Origin: Actinomycetota bacterium
Lineage (GTDB): Bacteria; Actinomycetota; Thermoleophilia; Gaiellales; Gaiellaceae
DNA: 5,051 nt
NCBI GenBank assembly: GCA_013813345.1
Contig: JACCRW010000285.1
Span: forward strand, 1 to 5,051
Direction of reading: 5' to 3'
Each line of letters starts with the position of its first letter. Within the stretch, counting starts at the first letter, position 1. The notes under the pieces were generated by a model. That model did no database searches, had not been told where the DNA came from, and saw only the letters and a list, made by a program, of their open reading frames with translations. Shown piece after piece: positions 1 to 4,563 of the stretch. The position numbers and the translations under genes are program-made.

Positions 1-214
1 GCTCGAGTTGCTCCGAGGGCTCGAGCACCCGTGACGTGAACCCCGCCGCGTGCAGGAGCCGCCAGAAGTCGTTGCGTGGATTGGCGAAGTGGGCGTGGGC
101 GGCTGCCGAGACGCGGCCAGGGTTGATCCCGCAGAAGACCGCGGTCAGCCCGGGCGCGAGGACGTCCCGGACGTCCGACTCAGGCTGCTTCGGGTTCTCG
201 CGTGTCGAGTCGAT
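1..214 (-). CDS. mug: G/U mismatch-specific DNA glycosylase (MUG family), N-terminal part, cut by the window edge
   Basis: Base-excision-repair enzyme that removes uracil or thymine mispaired with guanine, acting on DNA in the cytoplasm. Translating the minus strand gives DVLAPGLTAVFCGINPGR, then SAAAHAHFANPRNDFWRLLH and AAGFTSRVLEPSEQ. These match the start of the E. coli Mug/actinobacterial MUG fold: the LAPGL strand, the FCGINPG catalytic motif with its key Asn, the (H)FANPxNxFW segment, and the AGFTxxxLxP segment. The rest of the protein lies left of the window. The start is uncertain. Going upstream, this frame meets no ATG, GTG or TTG before an in-frame TGA near 292. The end given (214) is an ATC codon, chosen only because it lies just upstream of the domain. 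The gene overlaps the end of the 73-codon gene in the +1 frame, so a frameshift from that gene or an indel error are alternatives. Family assignment is strong; the start is weak. Confidence 0.85.
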   Translation of the reverse strand, partial: MDSTRENPKQPESDVRDVLAPGLTAVFCGINPGRVSAAAHAHFANPRNDFWRLLHAAGFTSRVLEPSEQLE

Positions 215-401
215 CTTCGAACAATGACCTGAGCAGCTCGCCGGAGACGAACATCTCGGATCGGATCGGCTGGGGCTCGACCTTCGTCACCTCGACGGTG
301 TCGCCGCCCCGCCACCCGTAGCAGCGGGCATAGCACTCGGCCTCGCTCAGCGTTCGTAGGCGCTGCACGAGCCTCACCGTACGAATCCGGCCGGACGACA
401 T
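180..401 (-). CDS. Small conserved-looking protein of unknown function, upstream of mug
   Basis: A 73-residue soluble protein with no recognised domain, signal peptide or membrane segment. It begins MSSGRIRTVRLVQRL, has a cysteine-containing block AECYARCYGWRGG (Cys23 and Cys27, spaced CxxxC, with aromatic neighbours), then a charged beta-like stretch DTVEVTKVEP, and ends in an acidic helix-like tail SGELLRSLFEDRLDTREPE. The composition looks like a real compact protein rather than a shadow: no Arg/Ala/Ser-only runs, and alternating hydrophobic positions. The ATG at 401-399 was chosen because upstream codons in this frame fall across the divergent spacer and into the opposing gene. It has no clear Shine-Dalgarno sequence but lies a few bases after a plausible -10 box, suggesting a leaderless transcript. 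The 3' end overlaps the mug reading frame, so the two are probably co-transcribed and possibly coupled or fused by a frameshift. Function unknown. Confidence 0.65.
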   Translation of the reverse strand: MSSGRIRTVRLVQRLRTLSEAECYARCYGWRGGDTVEVTKVEPQPIRSEMFVSGELLRSLFEDRLDTREPEAA

Positions 402-404
402 CGA

Positions 405-433
405 GACGATAGGCTCGGCGGATGAGCGTCCAA
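405..433 (-). promoter_or_regulatory. Possible leaderless promoter for the small gene and mug
   Basis: On the minus strand, TTGGAC (433-428) and TATCGT (410-405) are separated by 17 bp. The -10 box fits the actinobacterial TANNNT pattern; the -35 box matches only the TTG of TTGACA. Transcription would begin about at the ATG at 401-399, which also has no Shine-Dalgarno sequence. Short motifs like these occur by chance, so this is tentative. Confidence 0.3.
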
Positions 434-444
434 CCAACGGTTGG
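430..444. promoter_or_regulatory. Inverted repeat CCAACC-AAC-GGTTGG in the divergent spacer
   Basis: A perfect 6-bp inverted repeat with a 3-base centre, ending three bases before the GTG start of the plus-strand operon. Its left arm overlaps the candidate -35 box of the minus-strand pair. It could be a repressor operator controlling both directions, or an RNA hairpin at the operon's ribosome entry site. It is short enough that chance is possible. Confidence 0.35.
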
Positions 445-447
445 CCC

Positions 448-1611
448 GTGAGCACGGTCGCTTTCGACGTCGAGGCCGTCAGGAAGCGAACCTCCGCGCT
501 CGACCGGCCACTCGTCTTCTTCGATGGGCCGGGCGGCACGCAGTGCCCCGACGAGGTGATCGACGCGATCGCGCGCTACCTGCGCGAGGACAACGCGAAC
601 ATCGGTGCGCCCTACGAGACGAGCGTGCGCACGGTCGAGCTGGTCGAGCGCGCACGCGTCACCGCCGGCCGCTTCCTCGACTGCCATCCCGACGAGGTCG
701 CGTTCGGGCCGACGATGACCTCGCTCAACTTCCTGCTCACCCGCTGCCTCGGCCGGACACTCGTCCGCGGAGACGAGGTGCTCGTGACGAAGCTCGACCA
801 CGACGCGAACGTCTCTCCTTGGCTCGAGCTCGAGCATGACCTCGGGATCGTCGTTCGCTTCGTCGAGGTCCGCGACGACCTGACGCTCGACCTGGACGAC
901 CTCGAGCGGCAGCTCTCCGACCGCACACGTGTCGTCGCCTTCCCCGTTGCGTCGAACGCAGTCGGGACGGCGCCGGACGTCGGCCGGATCGTCGAGCTCG
1001 CTCATGGCGCGGGAGCGCTTGCTTGGGCGGACGCCGTCCATTACGGCCCGCACGGGCCGATCGACGTCAGCGGCTGGGACGTGGACGTCCTCCTCTGCTC
1101 GCCCTACAAGTTCTTCGGCCCGCACCTGGGGCTCGCTTTCGGAAAGCGCGAGCTGCTCGAATCGTGGCGGCCATACAAGGTGCGGCCCGCGGCGAACGAG
1201 CCGGTCGGCCACCGCTTCGAGCACGGCACGCAACAGCATGAGCTGCTCGCCGGCTTCGTTGCGGCGGTCGAGTACATCGAGACGCTCGGCTGGGAAGCGA
1301 TCGTCGCGCACGAGCACGAGCTCGGTCGGCGCTTCCTCGACGGCCTGCCCGAGCGTGTCGAGCTGTACGGGCTCAGGTCGATGGAGGGCCGCGTGCCCAC
1401 CTTTTGTTTTAACGTGTCAGGGCGCAGCCCCGAGGAAGTGGCTATCGAGCTCGCGGCGCGGGAGATCGCCGTCTGGCACGGCGACTACTACGCAGTCGAG
1501 GTGATGCGAAAGCTCGGACTCGAAGGCACCGGGGCCGTCCGGGCGGGGTTCGTCCACTACAACACGGCCGGCGAGGTCGACCGGCTGCTGACCGCGCTGG
1601 GAGAGCTCTGA
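448..1611 (+). CDS. Class V aminotransferase, cysteine desulfurase-like (VC1184 subfamily type)
   Basis: A 387-residue PLP-dependent fold-type I enzyme of usual family length. Visible landmarks: FFDGPGGTQCP near residues 24-33 and NANIGAPYETS near 49-59 (N-terminal substrate region); KLDHDANVSPW at 115-125, whose His118 should stack on PLP; WADAVHYGPHGP at 193-204, with Asp195 contacting the pyridine nitrogen; CSPYKFFGPH at 217-226, with Lys221 as the Schiff-base lysine; and the C-terminal VRAGFVHYNT at 364-373. In SufS/CsdA enzymes this last loop reads RxGxxCA and carries the persulfide cysteine. Here the equivalent position is His370, so a classical desulfurase role is doubtful. Related proteins are annotated as cysteine desulfurase-like or isopenicillin epimerase-like, with substrate unknown. 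The GTG at 448 is the only start near the conserved N-terminus. This is the first gene of a four-gene operon, and its stop overlaps the next start. Confidence 0.88.
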   Translation: MSTVAFDVEAVRKRTSALDRPLVFFDGPGGTQCPDEVIDAIARYLREDNANIGAPYETSVRTVELVERARVTAGRFLDCHPDEVAFGPTMTSLNFLLTRCLGRTLVRGDEVLVTKLDHDANVSPWLELEHDLGIVVRFVEVRDDLTLDLDDLERQLSDRTRVVAFPVASNAVGTAPDVGRIVELAHGAGALAWADAVHYGPHGPIDVSGWDVDVLLCSPYKFFGPHLGLAFGKRELLESWRPYKVRPAANEPVGHRFEHGTQQHELLAGFVAAVEYIETLGWEAIVAHEHELGRRFLDGLPERVELYGLRSMEGRVPTFCFNVSGRSPEEVAIELAAREIAVWHGDYYAVEVMRKLGLEGTGAVRAGFVHYNTAGEVDRLLTALGEL

Positions 1612-2606
1612 GGCTCCTCGTTCTCGGCGGGACGAAGTTCCTCGGCCGCGCGGTTGTCGAGGAGGCGCTCGCGCGCGGGCACGAGGTGACGCTCTTCAAC
1701 CGGGGCGAGACGAACCCCGGTCTCTTCCCCGAGGCCGAGAAGCTGCGCGGCGATCGCGACGGGGATCTCGCCGCGCTCGACGGGCGGGAATGGGACGCGG
1801 TGGTCGATCCCTCGGGCTACGTCCCCCGAGTGGTCGGCGCCTCGGCGAGCCTGCTCGCGGACGCGGTCGAGCACTACGTCTTCGTCTCGAGCATCTCGGT
1901 CTACGAGCCACCGCTCGCGGCCGGTTTCGACGAAACCGTGAGCGTGATCGAGTTGGAGGATCCAGCGACGGAGAGCATCACGGAGGCGTACGGCGGCCTG
2001 AAGGCGCTCTGCGAGCGGACGGTCGAAGGGATCTTCCCGGGCCGCGCTACGCATGTCCGCGCCGGCCTGATCGTCGGCCCGCATGATCCGACCGATCGGT
2101 TCACCTACTGGCCGGTCCGCGCTACGCGGGGTGGAGAGATCCTCGCCCCCGGCGACCCGGATCGGCAGTGGCAGTTCGTCGATGCGCGCGACCTCGGCGC
2201 GTGGTTCGTGGTCCTGGCGGAGGCGCGGACGGCCGGTGTCTTCAACGCGACCGGCCCGTTGCCGGCGACGACGGCCGGCGAGGTGCTCGAGATCTGCCTG
2301 CGCACGGCGACCGTCGACGGCCGGCTCACCTGGGTCGACGATGCATTCCTCGTCGAGCACGAGGTCGGCGCCTGGATGGAGCTCCCGCTCTGGATCCCCA
2401 AGAGCGACGATTTCGCGAGCATGCAGGAGGCGAACGTCTCGCGGGCGCTCGCGGCTGGACTCGTCTTCCGGCCCGTCGAGGAGACGGTGAGCGACACGCT
2501 CGCCTGGGCTGACGGTCGCAACGGGGCGGTGGCCGGCGGGGTGGGCCTCACGCCGGAGCGAGAACGCGAGCTCCTGGCCGCCTGGCACGAGAAGGTGGGT
2601 CGATGA
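1608..2606 (+). CDS. NAD(P)-dependent extended SDR (epimerase/dehydratase, isoflavone reductase-like), CTG start
   Basis: A 332-residue cytoplasmic oxidoreductase of the extended short-chain dehydrogenase family. It shows the Rossmann start LLVLGGTKFLGR (residues 3-14), FNRGETNP (30-37, with Asn-Arg after beta2 suggesting NADP(H)), the LRGDRDGDL motif typical of this actinobacterial group, and the strand YVFVSSISVY (90-99). The catalytic YGGLK follows (Tyr128 and Lys132), then GLIVGPHDPTDRFTYW and the C-terminal substrate domain ending in LTPERERELLAAWH. Relatives are often named 2'-hydroxyisoflavone reductase or chloroplast stem-loop-binding-like; the real substrate is unknown. A GTG at 1686 would remove the entire glycine-rich NAD loop. 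The only upstream candidate is CTG at 1608-1610, overlapping the previous TGA as CTGA and preceded by GGGAGAG at 1599-1605. Translational coupling to the aminotransferase gene is therefore likely. The gene ends in an ATGA overlap with the dehydrogenase gene. Confidence 0.88.
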   Translation: MRLLVLGGTKFLGRAVVEEALARGHEVTLFNRGETNPGLFPEAEKLRGDRDGDLAALDGREWDAVVDPSGYVPRVVGASASLLADAVEHYVFVSSISVYEPPLAAGFDETVSVIELEDPATESITEAYGGLKALCERTVEGIFPGRATHVRAGLIVGPHDPTDRFTYWPVRATRGGEILAPGDPDRQWQFVDARDLGAWFVVLAEARTAGVFNATGPLPATTAGEVLEICLRTATVDGRLTWVDDAFLVEHEVGAWMELPLWIPKSDDFASMQEANVSRALAAGLVFRPVEETVSDTLAWADGRNGAVAGGVGLTPERERELLAAWHEKVGR

Positions 2607-3709
2607 GGATCAAGGCCGCCGTCCTCGAGGAGTTCGGAGCGCCCCTCTCGATCCAGGAGCTCGAGCTGGCCGAGCCGAAAGCCGGCGAGGTGCTCGTGCG
2701 GCTCGTCGCCTGCGGCGTCTGCCACACCGACCTCTACACCGCCTCCGGCGCCGATCCGTCCGGCTACGCGCCGACCGTCCTCGGCCACGAGGGCGCGGGC
2801 GTCGTCGAGCGCGTCGGCGAGGGGGTTTCCTCGCTCCGGGAGGGCGACCACGTCGTCACGCTCTTCGCGCCACAGTGTCGCGAGTGCATCCATTGCGCGA
2901 GTCCGCGGATTAGCCTCTGCTTGGCGATCCGCGAGCAGCAGAACCTGGGCTATCTGCCGGACGGAACAGCACGGCTCTCGCGGAACGGCGAGCCGATCCG
3001 CCACTTCATGGGCACGTCCACCTTCGCCGAGTACACCGTGATGCCGGAGATCGCACTGGCCAAGGTGAATCCGGAAGCGCCGCTCGAGGGTGCGGCGCTC
3101 TTCGCCTGCGGGCTCTCCACCGGCCTCGGCGCCGCACTGAACACGGCGCAGGTGACGCCCGGCTCGACATGCGTCGTCTTCGGCGCGGGGATGGTCGGGC
3201 TCGGCGCAGTGATCGGCTGCCGGCTTCAGGGAGCGGAGCAGATCGTCTGCGTCGACCTTTCCGACGAGCGGCTGGGCCTCGCGACCCAGCACGGAGCAAC
3301 CTAGACGCTCCGCTGCGGGCCGGACACGGTCGAGCGGATCCTCGAGCTGACGGGCGGCTTCGGCGCCGACTACACGTTCGAGGCGACCGGTAACGTCGCC
3401 GTGATGCGACAGGCCGTCGAGTCGGCGCGGATGGGCTGGGGCCTCTGCACGGTCGCGGGCGTCGCCGGCAAGGGCGAGACCCTCGAGATCGTGCCGCGCT
3501 TCCTGATCACCGGCCGGCGCGTCGCCGGCTCGTCGTTCGGCGGCGTCAAGGGCCGCGATCAGGTGCCGCAGCTCGTGGAGCGCTGGCTCGCAGGCGAGAT
3601 CGACGTCGAGTCGTTCGTCTCGCACCGGCTGACGCTCGCCGAGGTCAACCGCGGCTTCGAGCTGATGGAGGCCCAGGACGGGATCAGGAGCGTGATCTCC
3701 TTCTCGTGA
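2603..3709 (+). pseudogene. Class III-type zinc alcohol dehydrogenase interrupted by one in-frame TAG
   Basis: A medium-chain Zn dehydrogenase, most like S-(hydroxymethyl)thiol (formaldehyde) dehydrogenases, of 368 codons including the TAG. Catalytic zinc ligands: Cys40 in CGVCHTD, His62 in GHEGAG and Cys169 in FACGLSTG. Structural zinc: Cys92, Cys95, Cys98 and Cys106. Cofactor site: GAGMVG (194-199) and Asp218 after beta2, favouring NAD. The group-typical GTSTFAEYTV and FGGVKGRDQVPQLVE are present. The frame is cut at codon 234 (TAG, 3302-3304), in the middle of the NAD domain. The same frame continues with no indel through ILELTGGFGADYTFEATGN to the family's normal end IRSVISF and a TGA at 3707-3709. 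The first 233 residues alone lack half the Rossmann fold and should be inactive. The ATG at 2603 overlaps the previous stop and has AAGGTGG (2592-2598) in front. A sequencing error, a recent nonsense mutation or amber readthrough are all possible. The remaining frame shows no other decay. Confidence 0.85.
3302..3304 (+). other. Premature amber codon in the dehydrogenase gene
   Basis: TAG stands between ...QHGAT and TLRCGPDTVERILEL in one continuous frame. Family members usually have an acidic or polar residue here (GATD or GATH type), and GAG, CAG or AAG is one substitution away. TAG also ends the MBL gene and the HD-GYP gene in this window, so genome-wide reassignment of TAG is unlikely. Confidence 0.85.
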
Positions 3710-4443
3710 TCCTCGCGCGTGCCGAGCATCCGCAGTGGACGTCGAACGCTTATCTCCTCGCCGACGAGGACGGCGGCCGGGGCATGCTCGTCGACTCGAA
3801 CGGGGTCGAGGAGCCGCTGCTCGCGCAGATCGCGGCGCGCGACCTGACGATCACCCACGTGCTCGTCACGCACCACCACGCCGATCACGTCGTCGACGTC
3901 GGCGGGCTCGCGAAGCGCTTCGGCGTTCCGGTGGTCGGCAGCGCCCTGACCGGCGAGGCGGGAGTCAAGCTCGACGAGATCTTCGCCGACGGCGACGTCC
4001 TCCGCTCGGGCGCGCTCGAGATCCAGGTGCTGGCGACGCCCGGTCACTGCCTCGACCACCACGCGCTGCTCGTGAACGGTGGCGACTGCCTCACCGCCGA
4101 CTGCCTCTTCAAGGGCACGGTGGGCGGGACGGGCGGCGGCGGGCCGAACGGTTACGCGGATCAGATCCACTCGATCATGGAGCGGCTGATGGCGCTGCCG
4201 CCCGAGACGCGGATCCATCCCGGCCACACGCTCCCATCGACGGTCGTTGCCGAGTGGGAGCAGAACCCGTTCATCCGGATCTGGCGAGGCCTCGACCCCG
4301 AGGGCAACGAGCCGTGCCGGGTGCGAGGCCAGGAGGCGACGCTGATCCTCTTCGGCCCCGACTACGACGGCACGCACAAGGCGTGGGTGCGCTACCCCGA
4401 CGGCCGCGACGCGATCGTCGGCGGCAGTCAAATCGAGCGCTAG
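3706..4443 (+). CDS. MBL-fold metallo-hydrolase, glyoxalase II-like, with a C-terminal extension
   Basis: A 245-residue metallo-beta-lactamase-fold hydrolase, probably acting on a thioester or similar ester in the cytoplasm. The metal site is complete: THHHADH at 55-61 (His56, His58, Asp60, His61), His114 in ATPGHCLDH, Asp132 in TADCLF, and His174 in HPGH. The fold ends near EWEQNPFIR (183-191). A further segment of about 45 residues (PCRVRGQEATLILFGPDYDG and the residues after it) is not part of the basic hydrolase core. The GTG at 3706-3708 overlaps the dehydrogenase TGA as GTGA. No Shine-Dalgarno sequence sits at the normal distance (AGGAG at 3686-3690 is too far), so initiation probably relies on ribosomes finishing the dehydrogenase. 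The premature TAG upstream should therefore lower its expression. Adjacency to a class III-type dehydrogenase suggests hydrolysis of the acyl-thiol it would make; substrate specificity is inferred. Confidence 0.88.
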   Translation: MILARAEHPQWTSNAYLLADEDGGRGMLVDSNGVEEPLLAQIAARDLTITHVLVTHHHADHVVDVGGLAKRFGVPVVGSALTGEAGVKLDEIFADGDVLRSGALEIQVLATPGHCLDHHALLVNGGDCLTADCLFKGTVGGTGGGGPNGYADQIHSIMERLMALPPETRIHPGHTLPSTVVAEWEQNPFIRIWRGLDPEGNEPCRVRGQEATLILFGPDYDGTHKAWVRYPDGRDAIVGGSQIER

Positions 4444-4460
4444 CTCGCCTGGAGCCTGAC

Positions 4461-4563
4461 CGAGGGACAGCCCCTAGGACACGTCTCGAATGGACAGATC
4501 CGAGGGAATGTCCCTACGACATGTCTGAAAGAGACACGTCTGGGGGCCTGTCCCTACGCCACG
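4461..4563. repeat. 40-bp-period tandem repeat, two full copies and one partial
   Basis: Copies begin at 4461, 4501 and 4541 with no gaps between them. The shared pattern is cGAGGGAnnGnCCCTA, then GACAYGTCT, then a second GACA-type octamer. Related octamers sit at 4478 (GACACGTC), 4493 (GACAGATC), 4518 (GACATGTC, a perfect palindrome) and 4533 (GACACGTC), giving spacings of 15, 25 and 15. The third copy keeps the TGTCCCTACG core and then merges into the HD-GYP coding end, with the stop codon of that gene inside it. It fills most of the 110-bp gap between two convergent genes. It is not a CRISPR: the units are contiguous and diverged. Confidence 0.75.
4463..4555. terminator. Possible bidirectional terminator or long stem between convergent genes
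   Basis: AGGGACAGCCCC (4463-4474) can pair with GGGG-C-CTGTCCCT near the other end (4543-4555, one bulged C). GTCTC (4483-4487) pairs with GAGAC (4531-4535), and AGGGA-ATG-TCCCT (4503-4515) makes a small hairpin inside. No T-rich tract follows on either strand, so intrinsic termination is uncertain. Its placement between two converging stop codons is the main argument for this role. Confidence 0.35.

Noticed and set aside
145..1317. 390-codon open frame on the minus strand across the aminotransferase gene
   Set aside because: It has low-complexity charged composition with no motif, is antisense to a well-supported PLP enzyme, and crosses the divergent spacer and the small gene in another frame.
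2105..3625. 506-codon open frame on the minus strand across the SDR and dehydrogenase genes
   Set aside because: It is antisense to two clearly recognisable enzymes, its translation is rich in Arg, Ala, Asp and Glu without any domain, and long antisense frames are expected from the GC-biased third position of the real genes.
3302..3709. Selenocysteine or pyrrolysine insertion at the dehydrogenase stop
   Set aside because: Selenocysteine uses TGA, not TAG. The interrupted position is not a catalytic residue in this family, and TAG ends two other genes in the window. Pyrrolysine is not excluded but has no positive support.
3401..3709. Separate 102-codon gene starting at ATG 3401
   Set aside because: It is the C-terminal part of the dehydrogenase in the same frame, and recognisable dehydrogenase residues continue upstream of this ATG to the TAG.
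3559..4431. 290-codon minus-strand frame opposite the MBL gene, and a similar 343-codon frame at 1557-2588
   Set aside because: Same pattern of shadow frames; no recognisable domain and no ribosome site, whereas the plus-strand proteins have full catalytic motifs.
4461..4563. CRISPR array
   Set aside because: Units are contiguous and diverged, with no unique spacers between conserved repeats and no cas genes nearby.
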